Shown: positions 1 to 11,151, counted from the first letter of the stretch. The stretch is DNA of 64,000 bases from Posidonia oceanica (GCA_037176725.1 JAZBRS010000077.1:4216001-4280000); one strand, 5' to 3'. Made by a program: numbers and translations. Notes: a model not told the origin generated them from the letters alone.

Positions 1-490
1 ATGAGTTTTGGACTCATCAACCGGAAATGCAAAAGAAAAGTGATAAGTTTCGGACTTATCGATCGGAAAGGATGAGTTTCGGACTCATCGACCGGAAAAG
101 CAAAAGAAAAGTGATAAGTTTCGGACTTATCGACCAGAAAGGATGAGTTTCGGACTCATCGATCGGAAAAGCAAATGAAAAGTGATAAGTTTTGGATTTA
201 TCGACCGGAAAGGATGAGTTTCGAACTCATCTACCGAAAAAGCAAAAGAAAAGTGATAAGTTTCGGACTTATCGACCGGAAAGGATGAGTTTTGGACTCA
301 TCGATCGGAAAAGCAAAAGAAATGTAATAAATTTCGGACTTATTGACCAGAAAGGATGAGTTTCGGACTCATCGACAGGAAAAGCAAAAGAAAAGTGATA
401 AGTTTCGGACTTATCGACCGAAAAGGATGAGTTTCAGACTCATCAACCGGATAAACAAAAGAAAAGTGATAAGTTTTAGACTTATCGACC
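1..490. repeat. Hairpin minisatellite array of element B (71-bp dimeric unit)
   Basis: Tandem array with a 71-bp period made of two related half-units. One carries GATGAGTTTCGGACTCATC and the other GATAAGTTTCGGACTTATC; each is a 7-bp stem around a TTCGG-type loop, followed by GACCGGAAA-like linkers and a GCAAAAGAAAAG spacer. The two stems differ by a paired change (G-C against A-T), so base pairing is kept. The array starts before the window. It lies between B's extra ORF and B's 3' LTR (outside the window), the same place as the arrays of elements A and D. Confidence 0.9.
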
Positions 491-1104
491 AGAAAGGATG
501 ACGGGAGCATCAGAACCTAGAGGCGGGGCAGAAGCTGCAGATGGTCCCGTGACAGTTAGGGATGTAAGCCTGGGGAAAGATGGGGAGTGATGCCACAGTG
601 TAGCAGAAAAGATGCTCCTTGTATCAGGAAAGTATACCAAGGGACAGTCGCAGTGCCCTTGGCATCGAAATGCGAAAATGGAGACAAAACTGACGTACTT
701 GCCAACCAAGTAGTTAGGGGTACTAGCCTGGAGGAAGATCTGGGTAAGAGTGCTCGGTGGCCTTGCTTGATCCCAGGGCGATTGATGGATGCTGCGGCTG
801 AGTATCCTGCCCGGGAGTTGCTTGGAGTAGTTCTGGCATTGATCTACAGATATTCTGATATTCTAATGAAACACAGGGGATTTCCAATGCAGTATCATGC
901 AGTATTCTAGCAGCAAACTGGACAGGCAGCTCAAGATGTGGTTTGCAAGAACTTGCATGCATCAAGTTGTGAAAGGTAAACTCAACACACAAGCAAATGG
1001 CATAACAAGCATCTTTCCATTAAACAAGTCTTGGTTACATGCCTGTAGTCGGGCGGAACAAAATACAACAAGACTTAAATAGGATGCGCAACTGCGCAGG
1101 TGCC
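491..1104 (-). other. Non-coding spacer of element B between hairpin array and extra ORF
   Basis: No credible gene. The segment resembles 59757-60970 in element D (shared phrases around GTGACAGTTAGGG and TTTGATATTCTGATAA-like text) and, more weakly, 10560-10700 in element A (CCTTGGCATCGAAA, followed by a GTAGTTTGGGGTACCAGC-like phrase). It is therefore a family-specific 3' untranslated spacer rather than host DNA. Confidence 0.6.
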
Positions 1105-2312
1105 CTAACAAGTTCGGGCCCTATTGGAGCTCCTGGTATCACTGAACAGAGGGGAGCCAAGCGGGATCTCGTTGATAGGCCAGAGTCCCAGTACCTAAGT
1201 CGCATACTTAGGGGTGCATTCTGAGCCTTTCACAGCAACAATGTCTGTCGACTGTGCCCCATGGCACATCAGGTGGGTCAATTCCGTTGTTGCAGCAGTT
1301 GAGTTGAGCGGATAGGGCGGCAGAAGCTTGGGCACTGTGCTGTCGACAAAGGCACCCTGTTGGAAGCCGAACTGCCGCATCACCCAGATAGGATGATACT
1401 CAACACCCCCGGTAAACCTTGGTAGCACAACCAGTCGCATGTCACGGGCGCTGTGCTGAAGAATACAGTGAAGGGTTCAGCCATGGATGGGATGATGCGC
1501 CAGGTTACTGCATCCTCAGTCAACTTCGCCAGCTTCTCGTATTCCTCGTGGACGCTCTGAATAGCTCGGGTATGGCTGGTACCGCAGTAAGTCTTGAAGG
1601 CGGACCTCTATGGGCGCAAAATCTCCATCCCCAGGTGTCCAGCCAGCCAATCCTGTACTAGGGCCCCGCAACCGTGGAAGTGGCGGTAGTGGTGTGAGAT
1701 GCGGTCCAGTCTGCGATAAGTCAATGCTAGGACTACTAGTGCTAGGTCGATCTGCTGAGTCACCACAGCAAGTGCAATCTCGACAACTTCAATCGCAACC
1801 ATCATCTGGCCGTGACTGAATATTAGCTCCCCTAAGAAGCGGGTAACAAAACCCCGGAGCCACAGCTCATCTCCGAGCTCAGCACGCTTCTTGGCAATTT
1901 GATCAACGTATTCCAGGTGGAGCATAGGCGTAGATCCGTCGGAGTAGATCAATCTTTGCTTGCATTCCACAGTGGAGACTCCTGTCAGTTGGCTTAAGAC
2001 CGCAATATATCCGTCCCGCCTCATGAATACAGTTGGTCCCATGAGCTTGGAGAAGCCACAAATCTAGCGTACTTCTTCCAATGTGGGTGTCAGCTCCGCT
2101 CTTCCGAAGCAGAAAACATGGTGCGCAGGCTTCCAGAACCTTGCAGCAGCGCACAGGAGGTGTCGACTCACTTCCACCTCAGCTGTCTTCAAAAGCTTGG
2201 GCGAGATGCCCCACAAGCTTAGCCTCTCACGGTCACCGCAAGTGAGTTCGCTGATCCACCTTAGGAGAACCTCGGAGCAGCGCGTCAGGGTTACTAAAGT
2301 GGGGAAACTCAT
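1105..2312 (-). pseudogene. DUF7745/plant-mobile-domain-like extra ORF of element B, decayed
   Basis: Reading leftwards from the ATG at 2312, the translation (MSFPTLVTLTRCSEVLL..., then RHLLCAAARFWKPAHHVF and ELTPTLEEVR) parallels the extra ORF of element A at 12354-11152 along most of its length. An in-frame TAG lies near 2064 where A has an Arg codon of the EVRRICGF motif. Another stop occurs at 1608, and the C-terminal third (RFTGGVEYHPIWVMRQF, 1440-1195) is in a different frame. The family is found in plant proteins and retrotransposons and has no established biochemical role. The solo LTR landed about 60 bp upstream of this ATG, between it and the rest of B. It is a dead copy, but informative for comparison with A. 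Confidence 0.75.
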
Positions 2313-2369
2313 TTGACGGGCAAGGAGGGAATACAGGTGCTTGAAAGAGGGGTCGGTCGCACGGCCCAC

Positions 2370-2374
2370 GACTC
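2370..2374. repeat. Target-site duplication GACTC (left copy) of the solo LTR
   Basis: GACTC immediately precedes the LTR start TGTAGT at 2375 and recurs at 31875-31879 immediately after the LTR end GTCTACA. One LTR, interrupted by element A, lies between the two copies, which is the hallmark of a solo LTR. Confidence 0.85.
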
Positions 2375-2626
2375 TGTAGTAATCCTGGAATTTGGATCAT
2401 CCATGCACGATGCCAAAGCTCGTATGCACTGATCGGAATCAGGTTCACTATTAGCGGGTTGTTTTGAGGAAGGACCTCGACTCGAAAACACTGGAAAGTA
2501 GGGGCGAATACGAAAGGAAAGCAAAATAAAAGAAAAGGGAGTCCCCACCTAATTTATTAAGTCGGGAAAACTAGGAAAACCAGGTAAAGAACATGCAAGG
2601 AAAACATATGTGTTTCGAAAGCATGC
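2375..2626 (-). mobile_element. Solo LTR, left part (interrupted by element A)
   Basis: Begins TGTAGTAATCC and aligns with the first ~250 bp of B's LTR at 55970 (phrases CCAAAGCTCGTATGCAC, CTCGACTCGAAAACACTGG, GGGAGTCCCCACC), although it is a distinct subfamily. Its final bases CATGC are the target duplicated by element A. It continues at 28925. In minus-strand orientation this is the 3' (U5) end of the LTR. Confidence 0.85.
2622..2626. repeat. Target-site duplication CATGC (left copy) of element A
   Basis: CATGC directly abuts the LTR start TGTAGC at 2627 and reappears at 28920-28924 right after the other LTR's terminal CAACA. Five base pairs is the usual duplication length for Ty3/Gypsy integrases. 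Confidence 0.9.
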
Positions 2627-2926
2627 TGTAGCGATCCCGATCGGAATCAGGCTCGCTATTTAGTGGCGATTGGATCCGAGGAAGAGGCTCGACTCGAAAA
2701 CGCTTAAAATCGATGAGAAAAGAGAAAGATAAGACAAATCAGAGTCGCCACCATGTCTATTAACGGGAGACAAGGAAAACCGGGGGAATGCGTGAATTAA
2801 CACGCAAAACCAAGCAAGGAATGCAAAGCAAAGCAATGCAAAGGAAACAAATGCAAATACATGCAAATGAGATGACTCTAGCCTAGGATAAGGGCAGTAT
2901 GGTCATTGCGGGCCAGAAGACAGGGC

Positions 2927-2987
2927 AAGGACTCCTGTTACGTGCGGGGAAGGTGTTAGGCACCCCCGACACGCCCGAGAATCGGTC
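2927..2987 (-). other. Conserved ~60-nt LTR block (copy in A 3' LTR)
   Basis: Contains ACTCCTGTTACGTGCGGGGA then AGGTGTTAGGCACCCC and GACACGCCCGAGAATCGG. Near-identical blocks occur in A's other LTR (24268-24328), the solo LTR (28978-29039), B's LTR (56268-56330), E (63718-63777) and, on the opposite strand, both LTRs of C (43155-43214 and 53420-53480). LTR sequence around it is far less alike between families, so the block looks constrained. Confidence 0.7.
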
Positions 2988-3239
2988 TTTCTAGGCTTAC
3001 GCTCGCATACGCAGGGAAATGCAGGATTGAATGCCTATGTGCCTATGAATGCCTAAGTGAATGCTCAAGGTGTGCTCTAAGTGGAGAAATGCAAGGCAAG
3101 GAAGTAAACGTGCTGTCTAAGTGCTCAGCTACGCTGTCTGTGTTCCGAACCAGGCGAAACCTGGCTCGTGAGAACTCCAGGCAGTAAGCATCACAGCCCT
3201 ATATGCAAATGCAAGCGAAAAAAACAAAACAACGGTAAA

Positions 3240-3515
3240 ACCATGCAATGCAATCGACATGCAAGAGAAAACAGCGTAAAACACGCAAAACGAGGCGAAA
3301 AAGAAGAAAGCGCGCAAAACGGTGCAAAAGGACAAGATCGGCACGCAAAACGGGCGAGAAAGCAAGGCGGCACGCAAATCGGTGCAAAAGACGATGTCGG
3401 GCACGCAAAACTGTGCCAAAAACAGGGCGAGCGCGCAAAACGACGCGAAGACAAAGCAGGCACGCAAAACGGTGCCAAAACGAGAGCGGGCACGCAAAAC
3501 GGTGCCAAAAACTGC
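3240..3515. repeat. GCAAAACGGTGCCAAAA-type minisatellite inside A 3' LTR
   Basis: Short degenerate tandem units built from ACGCAAAACGGTGC and AAAAGACGA-like words, present again at 24590-24856 in the 5' LTR. Long open frames in several phases on both strands here are by-products of the stop-poor repeat, not genes. Confidence 0.7.
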
Positions 3516-4110
3516 GAGATAAAGACCTCGGAAAAAGCCATGCGAATGCAAATGCAAGGAAAAGATTAGAGGGAGTAAAAGGAGAAGCAGAACAGCGCAT
3601 GTGTGAGAACAGGCACTGTTCGGGGCCACACAGAGTAGGTGTGAAGACCTACAAAGGGGGGAGTGAGCAAACGGGGGGATTACCACCTCTTTTGTGATCA
3701 TTTCCCACTAAACCGTTCCATGATGTGTCTCGCATGCTGCCCAAAGCTCGCGATGCGATCGGATCGTGGAAAAAGGGGGAAGAAAGTCACATTAAGTGGT
3801 AAATCCAGGGAAAACTCAACACGAAACACATAGGGAAACGCGAAGCGGAGATATGAGTTGACAAGCAGAAAGGGGAGTTCCTATTCTACATGCTCAAAGA
3901 GACAGAAATCGAAAACGAGGAAAACTATGCAAATGGCATGCAAATGAATGCAATGCAGGAGTTCAGGAGGACGTACCTGGAAATCCGGGGGCCTGATCTG
4001 AGATCTGTTTGGTCCATGCTGAAGGGCGCTTTGCTGCGGTCGCCTGGGCAGCTTACTTGAGAAGATCCAACGGCCGGATCGGAAGATATCGCAGCTTCAA
4101 GGCAGGAAGG

Positions 4111-4931
4111 CCAGAACAGGGGAGAAGAGCAGATCTAGGTGTTCAGGAGGTCCTAGGGGTGTGTAAAAGGTCCTCCCAAGTGAAGGGGAGCTAAAAGTGC
4201 TTAGTGTGTGCAAAAGGATGCTAAAATGCAAGGCTAAATGAATGCAGAATGCATGCACAAGCAAGAAGAAACAAGGGGAACAAACTTGGAAAAGACAGGG
4301 GTTCAAAAGCATTTTTGAAAAAGAAAAGGGGCTAAAATGCAAATTTTCACAAAAGATGGGGTCCACAGAGGAGGGTTTTGAAAACAGGAGAGGGCAGAGG
4401 GTTATTTTGCAAAAGACTGGGTTCAGAAAGCTAATTTGAAAAGAAGGTATGCAATGGAAGAAGTTTTGAAAACAAAAAGAAATCAGAGTACAATTTTGAA
4501 AAAAAACTGGGGTTTAAAGTGCAAATTTTCCAGAAAACAGGGTTCTGGGGAGTCTGGGAATGCAAGTGGAGGGTCTACATGCAATTTTGTAAGCATAGGA
4601 GCTAAGATGCGACTTTAGGGGCAAAACAGTCTTTTTACATGGTTTTTAAAAGATGCAAGGACCTATGTGTGATTTTTGAATCATGCAGGGGTCAAATATG
4701 CAATTTTGTATGGTAAATATGCTCTGAAATCAGTAGACTGGACTGATGTGCAATTTTTGAAAAAAACAAGGGCCAAAATGCAATGCAATAAGCAAAAATG
4801 CATGCAAATGGTTACTGTCCATTCAAAATGGACCTAAATGCAAATGTGCAAAAACAGGAGGCAAAATATGCAATGCAGTATGCAAAAATTAAAAATAAAA
4901 CCTAAGTTACTATTGTGCATGGACCTAAAGG
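4111..4931. other. 821-bp segment present only in the 3' LTR of element A
   Basis: The 3' LTR reads GGCAGGAAGG at 4101-4110, then unique A-rich sequence with many TGCAATTTTG words, then AAAATCAGAAACATGC. In the 5' LTR the first and last phrases are joined directly at 25450/25451. AAGG occurs at both ends (4107-4110 and 4928-4931), consistent with a deletion at microhomology in the 5' LTR. The net length difference (820 bp) fits one extra G in the 5' LTR poly-G near 26290. Confidence 0.8.
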
Positions 4932-6493
4932 TAAAATCAGAAACATGCAGGGATGCAGAATGCAATTTCATATGGTAAAATGCATGCAATTAAATGAACT
5001 AATTTAGGACAGGACTTATATGCAAAAATAAAAAACAGAGGGGCTAAAATGCAAAATAATACAACAGCAAAGCACAGTAACAGGACTAGAAAGAAAATAC
5101 TGAAAAGCATGAATAAAAGCTGCAATTTAGCATGGTTTTTAATTAAAAACTAAGCTTATTAAAGGGACAGAGGACTGAAACGCAAAAATTAAAAAACTTA
5201 AGGCAAACATGCAATATCTGCACAGAAATCTTATAACTAAGAAAATAAATACACAGTGATTTGCCGGCGGTGGCTGGCACTGTAGTAGTGAGCCACCGGC
5301 GCTCACCACCGCCAACACAGGGGGCTTGGGGAGGCGCGAGACGGCGGAGGACGTAGCCGGTGACCGTGCGGAGCTCTGGGAATCGTCGGGAGTCCGTTCT
5401 GCTGGGCGGAGCATCCGGAGATCAGGGGACCAGCGCCGGAGAAGACGGGAAGACCGGTGAGCTGCAGGAGTGTCTGGAGGGCTTGGAAGCTTACTTCTAA
5501 GGGGTTGAGAAGCAACAGGGGGAGAAGAGGGAGCTGAGGGCGTGAAGAAATACCTGGCTCCGCGCCTGGAACGTGCTCCCAACCTCAGCAGTATCGGGGC
5601 TGGCCGGCGAAGTTCGTGCGGTTGCAGCGGCGACTGTCGGGCGCTCGCGGAGGTTGGGGCTGGCTCAGAGCAAGCTTCCGGTGCTTCCCAGACGTCCGGA
5701 CGCGAGCTCCGAAGCTCGGGCAGCGATTCGGCACTTTTTGGGTTCAGCAGAGTGACTGGAGGTGGGGGGAGCGTTGTTGCTCGTCTGGTTGGTTGGAACC
5801 CTCCGGGAGGTAGCTGGAGATCCGGGAAGTGATTTTGGATGGTTGGTTTGCTGTTCTGGAGAGTGTAGAGGGAGATTGAAGGCGGGTTTGATTTCTGGTC
5901 CAGAGGAGGGGTAAGTGTTTGTTGTGGAGTTCTTGCTCTGTGGTGAGCGAGAGGGCTGAAGGTCAGGTGCTTTGGGAAGGTGGATGTCTGGTGATTATCT
6001 GGGTGGAGTTTGGTGGGAAGCAGCGAGCTGTGGTGGAGGGAATTGTGGGAGGATCGGTGTTGGGTTGCAGGTGGAGTTTCAGGTGGATTTCTGGGGTGGT
6101 TTCAGTGGTGAAAAGGCAGTGGGATGGCGGGAGATGAAGGTTGGTAGTTGGGTGAGATTGGGGAAGCAACTGGGAAGAGTGTGGTGGCTTGAGGTGGGTC
6201 TGGCTTGCTGGAAAGGGAAGAGGAAGGTTTGCTGCGGAATTTAGCAGAGGAAGGGGAGGGAACTGCTGAAGGGAGGCTGGAGAATTGGAGGCTCTCTCCG
6301 GGATGCTGAAGACTCTCTCAAGCTCTCTCTTCTGCTCTCTCTTCTCTCTGGAATTGGAAGATGAAGAGGAGAAGGAGGAGATCGCACAGGTGGGGAGAAG
6401 GCTCTGAATTCTGGTTTGGGATTGCTCTCTCAGGGTTTTTCGATCGCTCGCTCGGATTGCCAACTCTCTCTAATCCGAAGGAAAGAATGGAAG

Positions 6494-6501
6494 CTTATAT
6501 G
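6494..6501 (-). promoter_or_regulatory. TATA-like box in A 3' LTR
   Basis: On the coding strand CATATAAG is followed about 30 nt downstream by TTAGAGAGAGTTGGC and a CT-rich GC-rich leader, a plausible plant Pol II core promoter. The same site in the 5' LTR is 27015-27022. If correct, U3 is about 1.9 kb and R plus U5 about 3.8 kb. No transcript data are available here. Confidence 0.4.
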
Positions 6502-8398
6502 AGGAGGAGGTGGCTGCTGGCGCGTTGCTGAATTTCAAATTCCACCGGCGGCCACTGCAGCAGACAAGAGATGGCGAGGCGACTGGCATTGAAAGCCTCC
6601 GGAATTGGTGCTGAGATGGAAGAGAGGCGGCGAGCTGCTGTAGGCTGAAAAGATGGAAGCTTGAATTTCAAATGGAGGAGGGAATACTGCAGCAGCTGCT
6701 CACGGGAGGAGAAAACCGGTGGAAAACACAGAAGGTTGAGGAAGAAGAAGGAAGAAGGAGGCCGGACTGTGGGCCAAAAAGAAAAAGAAAAGAAATAAGG
6801 AGAAGGGGGGAAACGGGCTGACGGGCCCAGTAAGGAAAAAAGGAAATAAAAATAAGAAGGAAGAAAGAAGGAGAGGGAAAAGAAGAGAAATAAAATAGGG
6901 AAAAATAAATAAAAAATAAGTAAAAATACCAGAAAGGTTGTGATGTAGATTAGGATTTTAATTAAATTTTTTAATGGCCATTTTGGGTTGATTAATGTGT
7001 TTTGGGCTTGATTAGGGTTTTAGGGTTTTGGTTTTGCTTTTAATTGGTTTTCACTTGATTAAATGTTTGTTAAACCTTGTTTTAAATTGTTTTAAAAATT
7101 GTGTTTCCCTTGTTAGATACTCAGGACATTGATTAGGATTTTTTTAGGATTTATTTTCGTATTAATCAGGATTGGTTTTAGGTTTTTAAGTCTTAGTCTT
7201 CTTAGGGTTTTTTCTTTCTTAAGTCTTTTAAATTATGCTTTGATTTTTACTTGTTGATTTTTCTTGAGATTTTTTTAGTTAGATTTTTCTGGTTTGATAG
7301 GGTGTTTTTAAATCTTTTAAGTGTGTTTTTCTTTTCCCTTTTTTAATTAAGTTTTTATGTTGTTCTTCTTATGTTTATTAGGTTAAGTCTTTTGCTTCTT
7401 TAATTACTTGTTTTAGTGTTTGTTTTTTAATTCTTCTTTTTAGGTTTTGTTTTTTTTAATTCTTTTGATGGGGTTTTTACTTTTGGTAGGTTTTGGTTTT
7501 ATTTTAGTTTTTTCCTTGATTTTTCAGTGTTTTCTTTTGATTTGTTTTGCATTTTTTAGCTTGCTTGGTTTTCCTTTTAGTTTGATTTAGTTAAGTTTAG
7601 GTTTTTAATTGCTTGTTTAATGTTTTTTAATTGTTTTTCTTGGGGTTCTGATTTGTTTCTTTTATGTTTTGGGGTTTTACAGATTTTTAGGGGTTTTTAT
7701 GGATTTTTGCAAGAGAAGGCAAAGGAAAAGAGAAGGAAGAAGGAAAAGGGGAAAAAGAGGGAAATAAAAGGAAAAGAGATAGGTTGGAGAGAAATGATTT
7801 TTAAAATTCAAGAAAAAAGATAAAAATAAAGTAAAAATAGGAATAAGATAGAGAAGGGATAGAAGTACAAAGGGGGCCCACAGTCAGGCCAGAAAAAGGG
7901 CAAAAAAAGGATGAAAAGAGAGATGATAATCAGGAGAGAGAGAGGAGAGAGAAAATGATAATCCCGGAGAGAGAAAAGGATAATTTGGATGAAAGGGGGG
8001 CTTAAGGGTCTTGGAATGGGGTGAAAATTGGTGAGTGGGTAGTCTAGGGTTTGAGGTGTTGGTCCTGAAGTTTTGGTTTGATTCTAAGAAGGTTTTGTAG
8101 GGGTTTTAAGATGTAGAAAAAGGGGAGTTTTGCCTAGGTTTTCTAGGGTTTTTGGGAATGGTCTAGGTTTGGAAATTTCTAGGTTCTTGGGTAGGCTTGT
8201 TAAGTGGGTGTTGGTGGGTTTTCCTATGGGTTTTGGTTAGGTTTCGAGCTTGGGAAGAGGGGCAAAGGCTTAGGTCAAGATGGGCTGATTTTGGAGGGTA
8301 AAGAAGAGGATTAGGGTTTGGTTTTGGTTTGGGTTTGAGTTCAGCAATCATTAGGAGGGCCCCAAATGGTCCAAGCCTGCCAAGATGGGGTGTCAACA

Positions 8399-8447
8399 GA
8401 TGCCCCTCCCTGAGCAAGGGCAAGCGGAGCGCGGCCGCTGCTCAGGG
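8399..8447 (-). promoter_or_regulatory. Polypurine tract and adjoining inverted repeat of element A
   Basis: On the coding strand the purine run AGGGAGGGGCATC ends exactly at the 3' LTR start TGTTGACACC, the expected second-strand primer site. CCCTGAGCA at 8408-8416 pairs with TGCTCAGGG at 8439-8447, a 9-bp stem that includes the upstream edge of the PPT. Element C has the same arrangement at 51033-51081. Confidence 0.75.
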
Positions 8448-8936
8448 TTGACAAGACACCCCATCAGACCGACGGGAGCAGCTGGTTGCTATGGGCGTGA
8501 GCTACTTATTCAGCGGATGCATCGAAGATCGTAGCCCGTTGCCGCAATGCAAGATGCTAGGTGCAGATGAATGAATGCTAAGTGTGATGCATGCTGATGC
8601 AAATGCAATGCGAGAGTTAGTACAAAAGTTAGCCACAATGCTGATGCTGTGCAAGTGATGGTGATGATGCTAAAGTAGTATGCAGTGCTAGCTGAGAAGA
8701 TGCAGAGATGATGCAAGAGGAATGATAAAAAGGCGCGATGTGGCGCGAGGATCTGGCAGGGAGGCCAAACTTGCGCGACAAAGCGAGGAAAAACAGGGTG
8801 TAGCTTGTCCCCGCCCGGGGAGCAAGCTAGCAGAAAAGAAAAAAGGGTGCGAGGGGAGAGAGGCCAACTCTCCTATCGCAAAAGGGAGGTGCACGACTTT
8901 GCCTTCCTGGGGCAAGATCACGCCAAAAAGGGTGAT
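8448..8936 (-). other. Spacer between PPT and hairpin arrays of element A
   Basis: No gene seen. Low-complexity GATGC/ATGCTGATG words (8510-8710) are followed by a GC-rich stretch with AAGCTAGCAGAAAAG. The TCAGGGTTGACAAGACACC phrase next to the PPT stem is matched in element C just upstream of its PPT (51020-51045). Confidence 0.55.
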
Positions 8937-9890
8937 AAGGTGACGGGCTTATCGTCTGGATAGTTTACGGTCCTATCAACCGGGAGTGATAGTTTAGGTT
9001 ATCAGCCTGGAGTGATAGTTTAGGTTATCAGCCTAGAGCAGTTGTGAGTGATAGTTACTGGATATCAGCCGTATAACATGGTTGTGTGGGATAGTTTACA
9101 GTCCTATCAACTGGCGGATAGTTTACAGACCTATCAACTGGCGGATAGTTTACAGACCTATCAACTGGAAGCCACAAACCATGAGTGATAGTTACTGGAT
9201 ATCAGCCGTATAACGCAAATGCCGGGTAGTTTACAGTCCTATCAACTAGAGCGATAGTTTACAGACCTATCAACTGGCGGATAGTTTACAGACCTATCAA
9301 CTGGCGGATAGTTTACAGTCCTATCAATTGGAAACAGCATTGCGAGGGACAGTTACTGGGTGTCAGCCGTATAACATGATTGCGCGTGATAGTTTAGGAT
9401 ATCAGCCTAACGATAGTTTACAGTCCTATCAACTGGAACGATAGTTTACAGTCCTATCAACTGGCGGATAGTTTACAGGCCTATCAACTGGAACGCGCAA
9501 TGATGAGGGATAGTTATTGGATATCAGCCGTATAATGCAATTGCTGGTGATAGTTTAGGATATCAGCCTAACGATAGTTTACAGTCCTATCAACTGGTGG
9601 ATAGTTTACAGACCTATCAACTGGCGGATAGTTTACAGACCTATCAACTGGAAACCGCAATTGCAAGGGACAGTTACTGGATGTCAGCCGTATAACACAA
9701 CTGTGGGCCAACCATGGATCGGCCCAGATGATAGTTTAGGTTATCAGCCTGAGCGTAGATAGTTTAGGATATCAGCCTGAGCAGATAGTTTAGGATATCA
9801 GCCTGAGCAGATAGTTTAGGATATCAGCCTGAGCAGATAGTTTAGGATATCAGCCTGAGCAGATAGTTTAGGATATCAGCCTGAGAGTGC
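8937..9890. repeat. GATAG...CTATC hairpin minisatellite array of element A
   Basis: Dozens of ~26-bp units of the form GATAGTTTACAGTCCTATC + AACTGGCG, mixed with GATAGTTTAGGATATCAGCC and GATAGTTACTGGATATCAGCC. The arms are complementary in each type (GATAG/CTATC, GATA/TATC), and a variant GACAGTTACTGGATGTCAGCC changes both arms together (GACA/TGTC). It occupies the same place as the arrays of B and D. Confidence 0.88.
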
Positions 9891-9898
9891 TTGGTTGT

Positions 9899-10190
9899 TG
9901 ATAAGAGGGGACGAGATCATGATGAGAACTACTGCTAAAGAGGGGGATGAGATCATGATGAGAGTTACTGCTAAAGAGGGGGATGAGATCATGATGAGAA
10001 CTATTGCTAAAGAGGGGGATGAGATCATGATGAGAGTTACTGCTAAAGAGGGGGATGAGATCATGATGAGAACTACTGCTAAAGAGGGGAATGAGATCAT
10101 GATGAGAGTTACTGCTAAAGAGGGGGATGAGATCATGATGAGAGTTACTGCTAAAGAGGGGGATGAGATCATGATGAGATAAAGAGGGGG
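9899..10190. repeat. 36-bp tandem array (GATCATGATGAGA...CTAAAGAGG)
   Basis: Eight near-perfect 36-bp units, alternating AGAACTACTGC and AGAGTTACTGC forms, so partly a 72-bp higher-order repeat. Since 36 is a multiple of three, the array is open in several frames (a plus-strand frame repeats MMRVTAKEGDEI). That is a periodicity artefact; no start context or homologue supports a gene. Confidence 0.88.
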
Positions 10191-10490
10191 ATGAGGTAAT
10201 GATGAGATAAAAGGGGGGATGAGGTAATGATGAGAATGATTGGTTGATAAGATATCGGACTTATCAGCCGGCAAAGAGGGGATGAGGTAATGATGAGAAA
10301 GAGGGGGTGAGGTAATGATGAGAATGATTGGTTGATAAGATATCGGACTTATCGGCCGGCAAAGAGGGGATGAGGTAATGATGAGAAAGAGGGGGTGAGG
10401 TAATGATGAGAATGATTGGTTGATAAGATATCGGACTTATCGGCCGGCAAAGAGGGGATGAGGTAATGATGAGAAGAAATCATCCTATGA
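10191..10490. repeat. 88-bp tandem array with GATAAG...CTTATC hairpin
   Basis: Units start at about 10241, 10329 and 10417 (88-bp spacing) and contain GATAAGATATCGGACTTATC, a 6-bp stem, followed by GGCCGGCAAAGAGGG and GATGAGGTAATGATGAG. The hairpin and the following CGGCCGGCAAAG resemble the B/D unit (ACTTATCGACCGGAAAG), linking the three arrays. Confidence 0.85.
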
Positions 10491-10647
10491 CACCAGGAAT
10501 ATCATAGGGGAAAGAGGGGAAGAATGATACCAAGGGGCGATCAAAAGATGCCTCTGGTGTCGGGATGACACCAGGGGCTGGCCAACGCGTCCTTGGCATC
10601 GAAAGCAGAGGGTGATGACAAGATTGTCGTGCTTGTCAGACGAGTAG
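10491..10647 (-). other. Spacer with GATGACACCAGG words
   Basis: Short non-coding link between arrays. The phrase CCTTGGCATCGAAA near 10590 recurs at 658-670 in element B, so it is ancestral 3' spacer. Confidence 0.5.
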
Positions 10648-10870
10648 TTTGGGGTACCAGCCCGCTGGGGACTCAGCTGGGGATGATCAGCTGAGGAAGA
10701 TGACAGGTTGACGGACCTTTCACTGAGCAGTTTGGGGTGCCAGCCCGCTGGGGACTCAGCTGGGGATGATCAGCTGAGGAGGATGACAGGTTGACGGACC
10801 TTTCGCTGAGCAGTTTGGGGTGCCAGCCCGCTAGAGACGATGATCCAGCTGGGGGTGACCAGCTGGGGAC
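10648..10870. repeat. 83-bp tandem repeat with CTCAGCTG...CAGCTGAG hairpin
   Basis: Units start TTTGGGGT at 10648, 10731 and 10814. Each full unit contains CTCAGCTG then GGGATGAT then CAGCTGAG, a perfect 8-bp inverted repeat (first copy 10672-10695), plus CCAGCCCGCTGG. The last copy is diverged (CCAGCTGGGGGTGACCAGCTGG) yet still palindromic. Confidence 0.85.
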
Positions 10871-11151
10871 GCCAGATGGCGTAGCTTGACGACGCGGATC
10901 CGCAGAGGTTCTGGACTCCGGATTGGGTGCTAGGGACTTTGCTGCATTGTGATGGTTGCAAGTCTGGCCAGAGGGCTTGAGATGATGATGATAATGAATA
11001 TGCAATGCATTGAACAGTCTTGAAGTGCAAATAGATAGCAGAAACAGTTTTTTTTTTTCATTGATAAAACTTGATGAGTACAATGCCTGTGGCAAGCCAA
11101 AAGATGTACAGCATGACTTGAAAGAAGACCACATGATGATTGCACAAGGGC
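10871..11151 (-). other. Spacer downstream of the extra ORF of element A
   Basis: Non-coding sequence with a GATGATGATGATAATG run and the phrase CATGATGATTGCACAAGGGC just after the ORF stop. Nothing gene-like seen. Confidence 0.5.

Larger units (their letters stand above)
2627..8398 (-). repeat. 3' LTR of element A (5,772 bp)
   Basis: Terminal repeat starting TGTAGCGATCC and ending GGGGTGTCAACA on the plus strand, matched by 23968-28919. On the coding strand it opens with a telomere-like C/A-rich tract (about 8350-8200). An A/T-rich section follows (T-rich on the plus strand, about 7700-6900), then a GC-rich section (6700-5260) with a TATA-like box. The last part is A-rich with many GCAAAATGC words, a GCAAAACGGTGC minisatellite and the conserved GGTGTTAGGCACCCC block near 2950. 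The 821 bp at 4111-4931 are absent from the other LTR. I see no gene in it; open frames such as 3129-3701 are repeat-derived. Confidence 0.92.

Noticed and set aside
3129..3701. 190-codon frame and its overlapping frames in the A LTR (also 24491-25042)
   Set aside because: They cover a GCAAAACGGTGC minisatellite, are open in many phases on both strands, and show no domain.
5139..6463. GC-rich Ser/Pro/Arg frames in the A LTR (also 25659-27110) as a captured host gene
   Set aside because: No recognisable domain, no conserved start, and short frames on both strands; more likely an untranslated GC-rich leader downstream of the TATA-like box.
8937..9890. CRISPR-like regularly spaced short repeats
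   Set aside because: Spacers are themselves repeated, units vary continuously, and the surroundings are a plant retrotransposon; it is a minisatellite.
9895..10182. Repetitive 95-codon frame MMRVTAKEGDEI
   Set aside because: Product of a 36-bp tandem repeat, divisible by three; no start context, no homologue, and an equal frame on the other strand.
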